The notes under the pieces were generated by a model that made no database searches, was not told the origin of the DNA, and was given only the letters and a program-made list of their open reading frames with translations. Source: Malachius bipustulatus (taxonomy: Eukaryota; Arthropoda; Insecta; Coleoptera; Melyridae). Taken from it: a DNA stretch of 64,000 nt. Each line of letters begins with the position of its first letter. Within the stretch, counting starts at the first letter, position 1. A program made the translations under genes and the position numbers. The stretch spans positions 8,038,014 to 8,102,013 of the forward strand of contig OU342638.1 in the NCBI GenBank assembly GCA_910589415.1, given 5' to 3'. Of the stretch, positions 21,277 to 32,484 are shown piece by piece.

Positions 21277-23258
21277 ATGAAAGACGATCCAGACTTCAAT
21301 ATACGTTTTGTGTTACTAATTGAGGGTAATCCATGCATTTATGACCACACAAGTTCTGATTATTCAAATAGAAATAAACAAGACTTGGCATGGAAACGAA
21401 TTGCGAAGGAATTGAAAGCAACAGGTAAGCACAACTGTAATTTCTGATAAAATTTATTTTTAAATTTTACATACCTATCTGTATTATTAAGATTAGAATA
21501 AATGTAATAAAAAGGATATGCTAGGTACAGTGTTGATTCTGCCAAGGCAAGGGATAATTTAAGCAGAAATTACAAAGTCGATTTCTTAACGCCGGTGCAT
21601 TATTGGTCGGCCTTTGATGTCTCCCTTGTGGTATATCTGCAGTTTTCTCTGCATTATTAGCAGGATATTTATCTGCCTGCATTGTTGGATTAGTGAAAAT
21701 TCCATCAGAAATACGAATAAAATTGTGTAATGCGCAGATAGCTTGAATGATCATATCAATTTTGTCAACATCACAACATATCGGCGTTTCCAGTACTCTA
21801 AACTTGGATGCTAATAAACCAAAGGCACATTCAACAGACTTTCGTCCTCTAGAAAGTCTGTAATTAAATATTCTTTTGTCATTTGTTAACTGTCGTCGAA
21901 GATCTAATGATCTAACAAAGGAAAGGCTGCGTCTGATACAAAATAATATGGAAAGCCTGAAGTTTCGTTCTCTCCTGGCAATAACGTTGGTTCTGGTAGG
22001 TCAAGTTGGTTGTGGATTAGAGCTTTTCCAAACGCACTCTCTCGGAAGACTCTGCCATCGCTGTTTCTTCCATACTCTCCAATATCGACGGAAAGAAACA
22101 AATCTGCATCTGACACAGCTAAGAGAAAAATCCTTTGTAATTATAATATGCTGATCCTGATTTAAAAGGAGCTTTAATTCTGATATGTTTTCCATCAATA
22201 CTGCCGCAACAGTTAGGTAAATTCCACAGTTCCCAATACCTAGCTGCCGTCTTGAGCCATAACGTTCTTGAAGGTTTTGGAATATATTCTGGTTGTAGTG
22301 CTTTCCAAATTGCAGCAGATGTTTCAAACACAATCCTTCGAATTGTAGTATGTCCCCGCAAAAAATAATAGGATAATGCTTTAAATGAACATCAATTTTG
22401 TTCAAAGTTCAAGTTCAAGTTGCAAAATATCTGAAACAAAAATCAAATAGATGTTTTTTTCCAGTTGCCGATTGCAAAGAGAGATGGAAAAATTTGCGAG
22501 GCTCGTATACACGGCATTTAAAGTGCAGTTATGAGCCTTCTGGGTCATCAGCTAAAAGGAAAAGGCCATACTACTTTGCTGAATATATGTCATTTTTGCT
22601 ACCATTTACTAAATCTCGAAAAATGAAAAGCAGTATCGTCTTACTAAATGAAAAATCAATGGATAATTCTGTTGACCTCGAATATGCAGACAGTGAGTCT
22701 GGTAACGAAGACGAGGAGGCTGTTAATTTCCAATTTGCAATGAGCTTGGAAAATGAAAGTCCTTTGCAATCACCTAGCACAAGTAACCAGTCAACAAGAG
22801 ATTCTCACCAAAGATCCTCGCATGATGCAGAAAATGATACCAGCCAGCGTATATCTACACCTTCTACCAAGGCAAAAAAAAACTGCAACCGTTCTAATCA
22901 GCCTGCAGTGTCTCTCGAAGATGTCAACAAATCTGCAATGCAATACTTCCAGAGCAAGCAGGCCTCTATGCAAAAGGAGGTAACTAAGCAAAGCCAGTAT
23001 GAAGACCCCGATAAAGCATTTTTGATGAGTGGGATACCAGATATGAAGAAAATGGACGATGGTCAAAAAAGGCGCTTCAAGGTAATGATTTTATCAACAG
23101 CGTATAATATTTTAAATGAAAATCGAAAGGAATTCTCGTATCCTCAATCCTCATCCATGAACAGGGAAACAAGACATCTGGTGGACACTCAAAAAACACA
23201 TTCACACAGTCTCCCATTGAACTCCGCTCAATTCGAAACACTTGTAACGAAGCAATGA
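21277..23258 (+). CDS. MADF-BESS protein, two exons (Harbinger partner gene)
   Basis: Exon 1 21277-21424, donor gtaagc, intron with pyrimidine-rich acceptor ttttttttccag, exon 2 22465-23258; about 313 residues. The MADF DNA-binding domain spans the junction: FVLLIEGNPCIYD, DLAWKRIAKELKAT, then ADCKERWKNLRGSYTRHLK. A Ser-rich middle follows. The BESS motif (DPDKAFLMSGIPDMKKM ... RRFKVMILSTAY) is at about residues 240-280. MADF-BESS proteins bind DNA and other proteins, and PIF/Harbinger elements use such Myb/SANT-like partners for transposition. An antisense Harbinger transposase fills the intron, so this is probably that element's partner gene rather than a host factor. Confidence 0.85.
21521..22388 (-). 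pseudogene. PIF/Harbinger transposase, in the MADF intron, antisense
   Basis: The minus-strand frames in order are SYYFLRGHTTIRRIVFET, LWNLPNCCGSIDGKHIRIK (first Asp), SDADLFLSVDIGEYGRNSDG, YYFVSDAAFPLL (second Asp) and SRGRKSVECAFGLLASKFRV (Glu). This is the Harbinger DDE nuclease. Small deletions near 22117 and a stop near 21900 break the frame. The N-terminal exon is not found to the right, where the sequence is unrelated. In the second Harbinger locus the N-terminal exon lies beyond the partner gene. Confidence 0.9.
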
Positions 23259-24282
23259 AAATTGCTCCGTTTTACTAGGCACAATCATGGTTTTCTCCTT
23301 TTTGAATTAGTAAGAGATAGGCAATTTCAGGCCTAGAATCATCGATATTTCCTGTTAGTATTTCCAAAGTTTCTCTTGAGTAAAATCGGGTGCAATAAGT
23401 GATAGATTATTTAATAAATAGACGTCGAATAGGGAAGGTTTTATCCGGTCGTTGCATTTTAGGGAACCCAGCTTGCCTGGTGTCACGAACTTATCGCTTG
23501 CGATAGCCGATTACCTACCTACCTACCTACGTCGTGAAGTCGCGGCAGGAATTATTAAATTTATAATAACATTTCTGTTTTCTGGTTTTATTTAATTCAG
23601 TCGAGCATTATTTTTATTCTTTAGAAGCGATGGGAATTTTCATCCAATAGATTTTTTTGCGTCCGTAAACACGCGAAATAAATGCAAACCAGAGGTAAAT
23701 ATTTAATACAAATCAGGCGATTGCAGTTTTTGCATCCCGCAAAAAGTCAACTTCGTATCGACGTTTATTATTATTTCTAGAAATCATTTTCTCAATTACA
23801 ACCAATGAAAACGCGCCGATTAGTGATTTGGAGATGGATGTCGTCATCATTTATTATAAAAGGTAGCACAGCCCTCCGGTAAGACTCACTTGGTTCTCAC
23901 TTGGTCCTCACTTGGTCGTCACTTATTTTCTCGTTCACTCCTTCGTCTTTACCGGATCGTTTCCGGATTACTGATGTGTCCGTAACTTGTGTTGTAATAC
24001 TTAGTCGAGATTTAGTTCTGAATTTATTACTTCGCATCCGTCCGTAGTTTGAGCAAATTTTGAGAGTTGTGACCAGTGTAGTTAATAGTTATAGGGAATT
24101 ATTAGATTGACTAGTAGTAGTCGTGAGTTATTTAGATAGAGTCCTTGCGGTGTTGTGTCTCACCGTCCGTTGTTTCACCGTGTTCCCCGTGCAGTCTCTA
24201 GACCGCGACGTCACCGAACCGTCCGATACCGCACCGCTTCGCAGAAACAAGGTACGTTCATAATTGTAATAAAACCGAGCCT
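23259..24282 (+). other. Promoter/5'-UTR-like or LTR-like region, no ORF
   Basis: From 23481 (tgtcacgaactt) the sequence changes character. A TATA-like tataaaagg at 23856 is followed by three repeats of cacttggt(c/t)(c/g)tcacttgg and by a donor-like acaag|gtacgt near 24250. This could be an LTR or a gene's first exon. I see neither a second LTR nor a coding exon. Confidence 0.35.
23512..23531 (+). repeat. (tacc)n microsatellite
   Basis: Five tandem copies of tacc. Confidence 0.9.
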
Positions 24283-24735
24283 TACGCCCCGCATTCACAA
24301 GCCATCCTCTTCGGAGTAAGCAAACACAAACAACTCCTACACAGAGTGGAGTTCGAGCACAATATGCTCCCGTGGGCCCCAACGATTAAATACCTGGGGC
24401 TCACATACGACAAACAACTGGTCTAGAAAGACCACACGAAACACAAAATCAGACAAGCCAGAGCCGCCCTCGAGTGCCTCTACCCACTCCTCAACAAACA
24501 CAGCACACTAAACACAAAAAACAAACTCCTCATCTACATACAGGTAATCAGACCCGCCATCAAATACGCCGCCCCCGTTTGGCACACACTCCCCAACCAC
24601 ACACTACACAAACTCCAAGTCATCCAAAACAAAACACTCAGAATCATCACAAACACCCCGTTCACAATGAGCAACGAGCAACTCCACACAGAACTCAACA
24701 TACCCACACTCAAAACATACATGGAAAACATCACC
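24283..24735 (+). pseudogene. 5'-truncated LINE ORF2 C-terminus
   Basis: The plus frame has TIKYLGLTYDKQLV, RPAIKYAAPVWHTLPNH and LQVIQNKTLRIITNTP, the conserved region after the RT domain of Jockey-like ORF2 proteins, with a stop in place of Trp at about 24424. The reading ends at the TAG that begins the tail repeat. Only the last 450 bp of the element is present. Confidence 0.85.

Positions 24736-24820
<85 letters not shown>
24736..24820 (+). repeat. (tag)~28 LINE tail microsatellite
   Basis: An uninterrupted run of tag triplets right after the LINE coding end. It is best read as the element's 3' tail, possibly expanded by slippage. Confidence 0.95.
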
Positions 24821-24829
24821 CGAACCGTT

Positions 24830-25135
24830 ATGAATTCAATGGTGTCTGGTCGAATTTTTTATTTTTTTTTGGTTTTTTAAATTGCTTAATCTTGCTTTTT
24901 ATTATGCCATAAACCAAATGGTGTTTTATTTTGATGCTTTAATGCTTTGGTTGGTGTTATATAATAACTAAACGCTATGTTCCTGTCAGTACTGCTCCTC
25001 AAAAATATTTTTCAAGATTATATAAAATATTTTTTTTACGCGCTTTATCACAAATATTCTATTTATTCTTTTAGCTACCCCGTTTTGCTGAGGAGTGCTA
25101 TTTTCTGGTGAAATGAAAAATCTTAATTCGGACAG
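24830..25135 (-). pseudogene. Copia-type integrase fragment, decayed
   Basis: The minus strand from 25135 reads STPQQNGVAKRINR, then YFxGAVLTGT and KTPFGLWHNKK, the order seen in Ty1/Copia integrases after the catalytic Glu region (normally PQQNGVAER; the Glu is Lys here). Several stops are present. Confidence 0.75.
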
Positions 25136-25717
25136 TTAGTATGACGTCACATATGACTTTTTAAACTTAATCGTACCATATCTATCGATCGTTTTGAACT
25201 TGAAAAAATAAAGTACTGAGTATGGAATAGGTATACATACCTACCTCCAATAATTCTTCCTGTAAATAAACTTTTAAAATGAAGTTTCTTTCATCATTAT
25301 AACAATAACTTTTCATAGTAACTAACCTACCAAAAAACACGATTCTTTTCTCGAATTTACTTCCTATTGAGGTTTCTTATGAATAACTTTATGTAAGTAT
25401 GTTACTTATTAATATGACTTATATTGGTATGTAGATTAATAAAAATTAACTATTACTCCGAAGTACATTATATTAATGACAACAACGCCATGAGTATCGC
25501 CTGTCGAGCGCCGAACGGTGTCGTCGAGTAGTGGCGACAATGCCGATTGACGGCTGCTCGGCCGAAACAACTAAGCTTGGCGATGTTGCCAACTCGCATG
25601 TAGCTTTAATCTCAGCTTGTAACGGTTCTTTTGTTGCCGTTACATTCGCTTCAAATAAATAAAAATCTTTATTCATTTTCCCCTGTAAGTAATTTCGGGA
25701 GCACACTGTACATTGCC
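25136..25717. other. No gene recognised
   Basis: AT-rich spacer followed by a more G+C-rich stretch (25486-25600). No motif-bearing ORF. Confidence 0.4.
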
Positions 25718-26085
25718 TTCATAGGTTGCGTTTAACACCTCTCGGTGGCGACACTGCCAGTAGAACTTCCCGAAGCGCTTCGTTTTAGTTCGTAGTGCCT
25801 GTAGAGAGGGTAACAGTTAATATAAGGTGAAGCACATCACTGTTGGGTGATTCCTGTTAAATATTTTAAAACGACCACCTGTTTAATTTAATTATTTTAA
25901 TCAATAAAATGTCTCGCAGCTAAAAAGCAACCCTCGCCCGCTCAGTAAAGGTAAGTGGAACGAACATTTTCTGTAGTGCTTCTTGTTATCTTGCAACACC
26001 GCGGTGAAAGTGGTGAAGGTCGAGTGGCAAATCAAGATGGCTAATTTCATTTCATTTTAAATTTTATTATTTTTTACTGTTTAAT
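25718..26085 (+). repeat. Dispersed repeat family, copy A left part
   Basis: aggttgcgtttaacacc, tggcgacactgcca, atataaggtg, ccctcgcccgctcagta and a donor-like aaag|gtaagtg match 58090-58440 in the same order. The remaining part of copy A lies at 28357-28530, so 2.27 kb of other sequence was inserted into it. The family contains TATA-like and splice-donor-like signals and no ORF. Confidence 0.85.
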
Positions 26086-28356
26086 AGTATATTATTCAAC
26101 AAGCGCATAATGATAGCTATTATCCACGAAGATGAAAATTGCAGCACGAGCCTCTGGCGAGTGCTGTAACATCTAAGTGGATAATAGCCATTATGCGCGA
26201 GTGGAATACTATACTTTATCTACGAGTATACTTGAATAAAAATAATTTTAGACAAAAGATGAATGACATGTTGTCAGACAACTAAAAATAATTTTACTTA
26301 CGGTAGAATTAAATTTTTATGTAAAAAAGTTTTATGGATTGTAGTTTTATTTATTAAAAAATATGGTTCTCTTTAAGTAAATAATTTGGTTATTGAAATA
26401 TTGCACAAGTACAGAAAATATCAGATACTTCACTGTCGACTGCAAATTTGTAAAATAACTTTAAAAGGAGAAAAATTACAAAATCAGGGTGAAAGATTTC
26501 GTCGCGCATCGTATTTCATTTTTGATTCTGCAGGCAGTAAACCATTAATTGATGCATTTGTTGCTTTTCCCCATATTTATATCAGGTTGGCGTATTATTC
26601 AAGATGTTATTTTCTTCGAAGAACATCCTGTATAGTTCTGTTTATAATAATTTTAAGTTTAATTTTTAAATACAATAATTTGTATTGTAAAATAGAAACT
26701 AAACATAAACAAATGTGAATGTTAGGTTATCGTGATTAGCTGTCACTACTGTCAGTCGACTAAACCTATTGGCAGCGTTCCAAGGCATCAAGCTTTCATA
26801 TCATAACGGTTGACCAGGGCTTTATAACTACGCACGGATACTAAAACATGTTTATTTTAGTGTTATGATAAGTACCTTCGTATGCTATAGTACTTGAAAG
26901 ATCAAAATCATCCTAATATTCTGCGACTTTCATATTTTGATAACATTTTATTAAACGTAAAATAAACGTTTAGGGACTCTACTTTCACGTCAGTGAATCA
27001 TTGACAGTAGTCAGTAGTTTGAATCTACCAAACGTCCCAAACAGCACACAACATCCAATGGACGTCCCCATTGTGTCCATAATACTTACATGACGTCCAT
27101 GGACCTTTTGCGCTACGTCCATTGGATGTCGTTTTATGGACCATATGTTTTAGTACATCAGAGGACGTCCGTTCGATGTCCATTGAACGATTTGTTTGTA
27201 CAAACCCAAATCATGTCCGAGTTTGGACGTCCAATTAATGTACATACTGTGACTTGAAATGGACATCCATATCGACACTTTTAACAGCACGTTTAATGTT
27301 ACTCTCAACAGGTTATTAATTTTTTAAGAATTCAATAATTTTATAACACACCACGCAAATAAACAATATTTCAAGCAATTAGTCACTTATTATTTACAAT
27401 AATTATAAATATAAATCTTGCATTACGTTAATTATCAAGAATTCAAGACCAATAATATAGTTTAAAATAAGAAAAAGAAGAAATCCTTTCAAGTATTACC
27501 TAACCTAAAAATAAAAATGAAAATTCATTTCTCCTTCAATGACGACATTGGTCGTATGGGTGTTCCGTGTATATTGTTTCTTGGAGTATCTATCTCAAGT
27601 CCTTTTCAGTTTTAGAGGTTTATTAGGTATTGCGAGTTTGACTATTATGTGTCCCACTATAGCAAAACCCTCATCAGTACGGAAATTGTGTGCAGTCATA
27701 ATACAAAGAAACAGTGTATAAATAAATTGTGTAGTTGTATCATATTGTGTGCGCGGTAAACTGACATTTCAAGAACAGCAATTTCAGAGAAGCGGCAAGC
27801 GAGAAAAATCTTCTATTTTCTGCTAAACGCTTCTCCGAAATTGCTTTTTTAGTAATATCAGTTACCACATAATTTCGGTGCTGATGAAAATTTTAATGTT
27901 CACATTTTGATCCACATAATGTACGCTAATGAACGTCCATGTTTATGACAATGGATGTCCAGAGGACATTTTTTGAATTATACAAATTTTATCCAAAAGT
28001 AGTCCAGATTTTAATCCATACAATGTCCACTTAAGGACTAACAATGGAGGTCCCAAACTGTGTCATTTGTATCATCCACTGGACATCCACTGAATGTACG
28101 ATGTCCATAAGTGGATGACCAATGGATGTCATGGAAGTCCACAGTAGTAATAACAATGGACATCCACTGGATGTTATTGTGCTGTTTGGGGTACGACAGA
28201 ATAGGGTGGTAAAGTTAAACAATTGACAATAACGATTGAATAATGAGCTCATTGTTCAATCGACCTGACACTATTATTCGATAGGGCAATAGTAATGCAT
28301 GCCATTACTTCGTTAAAATTAGACTAATAATTGATTTGTTATCTAATAGGAGTAGA
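26086..28356. mobile_element. 2.27-kb insertion inside repeat copy A
   Basis: Absent from copy B at the matching point. It starts with a 110-bp imperfect hairpin (26099-26208) and holds a DNA transposon at 27036-28190. Near its right end is the palindrome cgattgaataatgag at 28231-28260. The ORF at 26386-26718 shows no recognisable domain. The exact ends are uncertain. Confidence 0.6.
27036..28190. mobile_element. DNA transposon, 1.16 kb, with ggac(g/a)tcc arrays
   Basis: Inverted termini start cccaaacagcac (27036-27068) and end with the complement (28158-28190). Both flanks carry many copies of a palindromic word close to tggacatcca/tggacgtcca, about a dozen or more within 250 bp of either end. 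The middle is AT-rich and non-coding. The superfamily cannot be set, because no clear target duplication is visible. Confidence 0.8.
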
Positions 28357-28530
28357 TAAAATATTATTATTGTTGCTTTTGCTTTATTATTTTATTATTG
28401 ACGGTGAGTCCTCGAGAGTGTTGGAGGTTCTTTTTTTTTAATAACCTCAATAATTTTCTTTATCATGTAAAGTCGTTGAGCTATTTAGTTTCAACTCGAG
28501 GCACTCTCGAGGGTTCGCGCCGATCATCGT
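28357..28530 (+). repeat. Dispersed repeat family, copy A right part
   Basis: ttgcttttgctttat, tattgacggtgagt, ctcgagag, ggaggttc, aataacctca and actctcgag follow the same order as 58460-58610. Confidence 0.85.
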
Positions 28531-29616
28531 TATTATGCTGTATCTGAAGTGTTCCGATCTACTCTAGGCAGTTCGCCCTTTTTCCTGGATGCCTTTTTAA
28601 GAAAACAAGACCCATCAAGACCGATGACAGCCAGATGATGACCGGCTAGCGCTAGCACGAGCACCGGCACGAGCACCAGCACCAACACCAGGAGGATTCC
28701 CAGGTAGCACGGTGCCATGCACCCACGGCACGACCAGCACTACCACCAGCACTTTCATTATCCATGGCAGATCCTCGGGAAGTCGTGTTGAACACTTTTA
28801 AGGCAGGCAACACCCCCACCTGCTTTACGAAGATAAGTAGTTCAGCTCTTCACTGGTATACCTAGCCTGGTTGCTATTTTCACTTTTAAATTAATTGCTT
28901 TTTAACTATCATTTCACCTCCAGGGCTCTAGTGCCTCACTTTTTCAATGATTTTTGCAGTTTGTAATTTTTCCTTTTATTAAATAAAGCAATTTTTAATA
29001 ATTAATATTGACACCCAAACGTCATCGTGTGGGTGTCAATATCTTTTTTTTTGTGCGTAACCATTTTATCTTTCTTATTTAATTATTCCACAATTTTTAT
29101 AAATCACCTATTTCATTATTATAATCATTTCATAATTTATGTGTATTTGATATTTCATTGTTAATTGTATACCTACCTGTGATACCATTTAAATTCACCA
29201 ACAGTTGCAATTTTTCATTTTTTGTGATATTTGAGTTTATTCTATTTATTTGTTATATTCTGTGATATTTGAATATCCTTATTATCTATTTTACTGTATT
29301 TATATTAATTACCTTAATAAAAACTGTTAAAATTTGCTTGTGAATTTTCTTTGACCTGTGACGTTGTTCATTTGTGTGCATTGCCATAACAATAGTTAAA
29401 TTTTCATTTTGAGCTAGCTGGATGCTAAATAGCATTCCTAACCTCCCCGAAAATTGCGGGGTGGAACGGAAGGTTATAAGCTAAGCGCTGATTTCAGACC
29501 TTTTGAACAACGCAATTGAAAGTTAACCATATTCAAATTTTAAGTATAGCTAACTAATCACAGATTAACTTTTCTTACGAACAACCGGTCCTTACCTTAG
29601 CCAAGGGAAAAGCTGT
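28531..29616. other. No gene; gcacnagcacc low-complexity and a small hairpin
   Basis: 28640-28760 is a degenerate cac/cag repeat. 29006-29041 forms a hairpin with arms attgacaccca and tgggtgtcaat. The rest is AT-rich. Confidence 0.5.
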
Positions 29617-30775
29617 ATGATACCTAACTTCGAAGGCGATAATGACTTCCGCATAAAAATTTTCCCGCGAATGTTAGTAGATTCAGTATCACTGGTCGCG
29701 AAAAAAGATCCATCAATTTGTGCCTTTGGGTCAAGATATATTAAGTTTCATCGTGAGCAGCATCACGTCAATGTTTGTTCCCGAAAAATGAGAGAATTGG
29801 CCAAAGTTTTGATGGAGTCGAAAAAAAATTAACAGCTCAATAGCAAATTTATTTGATCTCCTTCAACCTCAGTACTTTGATGTCGTAGTTCAGAGTGTCA
29901 AGTTTATCGCTAAACATGACTCTCAAAGCGACTTATTTATTTCACCAACATTTGCAACTAATATCAGTCGGATCCTTAAAGACTGTTGCGACATTACAAT
30001 TCTACACATTAAACGAAAATATAATTATACGAATGTATCAGCTGCAGAAGCAGAAGTAAATGTTCAAGTGCTCAGAAGGTTGTTGGAGAACAAGTGGAAG
30101 CATGAAATTTCAAGTAAAGCGGGAAATGACTTGAACACTCACACTTGGAATGAAGTTACAATGGTGGCAAAATGGCGGCAAATTTTAAGGTTTTTCGAAG
30201 TTTTTGCTGATAGAAACGGTGTTTTGCAGATTACTTCGACTAAATAGAAGAAGAGTGGACGAATTACAGCGACTTTAATTGTCCACTTATATGCAAATAG
30301 AAGGAACTCAGAAAAAATACTTAAAAAAAATCAAAAGGGTTGTGACGAGGAGGAAAAGAGGAAGGGTTGTTCCAATTTTGGTTAGCGGTGATCTACAGGA
30401 CCACATAAAAATTATTTTATGACCAAGGCCAATGTTTGTTAAGGCACAAAATTTACATTTATTTGCTAATCCATCGTCTGATAATAATCTAATAATTGGT
30501 TATAAAGTAATTCAGAAGCACGCAAATTTATGTGGAGCCAAAGATCCACAAGCTTTAACTTCAAGAAGGTTGAGGAAGCACTTGGCTACTTTGACACAAG
30601 CTTTTAGCATGACTGATAAGATAATGATGTGGAGCAACTAGCGACCTTCATGAGCCACACTGTGAACGTCCATAAACAGGTATACCGATTGCCGGATGAT
30701 GTGTTTCAGACAGCTAAAATAGCCAAGTTATTACTTTTGATGGAAAGCGGCGAAGCAGCTAAATATAAAAGATAA
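29617..30775 (+). pseudogene. Zinc-finger/tyrosine-recombinase-like family, copy 1
   Basis: In order across frames: SLVAKKDPSICAFGSRYIKFH, SRKMRELAKVLMESKK, LLQPQYFDVVVQSVKFIAKH, a central SSKAGNDLNTHTWNEVT, then LTSRRLRKHLATLTQ and MSHTVNVHKQVYRLPDDVFQ with AKIAKLLLLMESG at the end. The last two blocks resemble the RxxH ... GH ... Y core of tyrosine recombinases. I have met this family as repeated uncharacterised proteins in animal genomes; the enzyme assignment is inference. At least three frame breaks and an internal stop make it a pseudogene. The zinc-finger part seen in copies 2 and 3 is missing. Confidence 0.7.
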
Positions 30776-31036
30776 AACATTTATTTGATCATAATAACTC
30801 GTTGGAAAATGATAATATTGGTGATCTAGATAATGATATTGCGGCTTGTCAGGAAAATAATAATAAGACTTACAAGCACAAAACGTTAATCCAGTAAAAA
30901 CCAAAAATAAACTTGTTTTGATATTATAACGAGACCGCTCTGGAAAAATTCTAGTAATTGCTTCTCTTTAACCTTTAACATTCTAGTCCACCATTTGCTT
31001 GTTTGTTTACATTCTTTTTTTATACTGAGTTAGTCA

Positions 31037-31526
31037 ATGACATGTTCGCGACAGTTCCAGTCACATGTCATGTGACACATTGACGGACAGTGTTGTTCTG
31101 TGGATTTCTGGAGTGGTCTCGCCGAGCGGTCTGACATTTCCAGAATCCACGAATCGACGGCCGGTGCGCCGGTGCAACCTTCGAGAAGGTACCTACTGTT
31201 TCGCGGAGACGTCGGGGGAACTATATAAGGACAGCCTGCGGCTGCGTGGAACAGTAGTATTGGTTTGGACGTAGAGTGAAGCTGAAGACAGAGCAGAGCA
31301 GTAGTATCCTGAACGTGAAGCAGTGAAGACTGAAGTATAGACAGAGCAGTAGTGAAGTGAAGTGTGAAGTAAGGAAGCCAGTAGTGACAGTATAGCGGTT
31401 TAAATAACAAACAAGTACAAGAGTAGTAGTGTAGTCAGCTGTGTGTGTTTATTATTAATTAGAGGTTATAATTTGGTCAATAAAGACTTGCAGACTTTGG
31501 TGGTGATTTATTTATTGTGAGACCCG
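31037..31526 (+). promoter_or_regulatory. LTR-like or promoter region hosting the errantivirus
   Basis: TATA-like ctatataagg at about 31219, a purine-rich transcribed-like stretch with repeated gtgaag/gcagtag words, an AATAAA at 31482, and an end (gtgagacccgtaaca) that continues at 39359 beyond the errantivirus. It could be a solo LTR of another element (TG near 31044, CA near 39367). No ORF is supported. Confidence 0.45.
31523..31526 (+). repeat. 4-bp target-site duplication (cccg), left
   Basis: cccg precedes the 5' LTR and follows the 3' LTR at 39359-39362. Four bases is the size produced by gypsy/errantivirus integrases. Confidence 0.9.
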
Positions 31527-31911
31527 AGTTATGCACCCTTAACCCTTATTATAATAATGTAAGACAAAGAGTCCTATTGTAGTCTAATAAACAGACAACC
31601 TTTAACTTGTGAATAAACAAACTTAGAATATAAAGACGTATTGTTAAAACTAGATATTTTGTTATAGAAAAGATTCATATTAATGATCTGATTTAATTAT
31701 GAAATCGTGCACATAGTCACGTACACAGGAAGTACAACGCCTTCCTGAAATGTTATAAAAGACATGATTGGATATTTTAAGCTTAGAATAGATTTAGCCT
31801 CCGTAGCCTAATGTATTATAACATCGTGTAATTGTTAATCTAGTATATTAGTCTGTTCTCAAATAAATATAATTTTTTAAAAAGTCCTTTGCTGAATCGC
31901 AAACCAAAATT
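31527..31911 (+). repeat. Errantivirus 5' LTR
   Basis: agttatgcaccc ... ccaaaatt. A TATA-like tataaaaga lies near 31754 and AATAAA at 31864. The start with AGT and the end with AATT follow the errantivirus pattern. Confidence 0.95.
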
Positions 31912-31930
31912 GGCGCAGTCGTAGTAGGAT
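31911..31930 (+). promoter_or_regulatory. Primer-binding site (tRNA-Ser type)
   Basis: tggcgcagtcgtagtaggat overlaps the last T of the LTR. It resembles the tRNA-Ser primer site of 17.6/297-like elements. Confidence 0.8.
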
Positions 31931-32139
31931 TCAGCCCTTTGCACAAATAATTTGCACAGCATCTTGGAAAAAGCAAAGGATAGTGTAAAAGTGTAGAGTC
32001 AGTGTTCACTGAAAAGTGCTGTCTTCAAAGAACCTGGTCGACGATTCATCACCCAAAGGCATCATCTGCAAAACCTAAGCCCTGCAGCTCAAGCATCGAG
32101 CACGAGGCGACAAAGTTTGCAACCAGAAGGAAGCTTGCC

Positions 32140-32152
32140 TGTACAGTAAGTC
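32140..32152 (+). promoter_or_regulatory. Candidate splice donor for env RNA
   Basis: gtaca|gtaagtcc: exon end 32145, intron start 32146. It is the best donor between the primer site and gag, in the untranslated leader. Confidence 0.55.
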
Positions 32153-32484
32153 CTTTTCCTTCACATTTTCCTAGATTTTAAGATTACAAAAAGAATTAAG
32201 AAACAAAATAATTTAAAAGAAGCATTATTTTCCATTTTCAATATAATATCAACATTAATTTGTTCATTGAAATTAAATCCACTTTTAGTTTTGCAAATAT
32301 AAGAAAATTCGAACTAATTAGTAACTAAGTTAATCCTAAAACAATTTTATAAAAACTAAAAGGTTTCTAAAATAATTCATAAAGAAATTATTTTTCTCTG
32401 ACATATTACTATACCGAATTAGTTAACACAGAAGAATATCTTGCAATTTTTATATTTAAAACTCGTTTATCAAACAAATCAAAA

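Noticed and set aside
24474..24833. 119-codon ORF ending in a long Val run
   Set aside because: The Val run is the (tag)n tail read in another frame; the real LINE frame is a different one and ends at the first tag.
26386..26718. 110-codon ORF in the insertion of repeat copy A
   Set aside because: No recognisable domain or homologous frame elsewhere; Ile/Tyr-rich by AT content.
27036..28190. Regularly recurring short motif, CRISPR-like at first sight
   Set aside because: Spacing is irregular, both orientations occur and the context is a eukaryotic TIR element.
31030..31410. 126-codon minus-strand ORF
   Set aside because: It is antisense to the TATA-bearing LTR-like region and its His/Leu composition follows the purine-rich repeats there.
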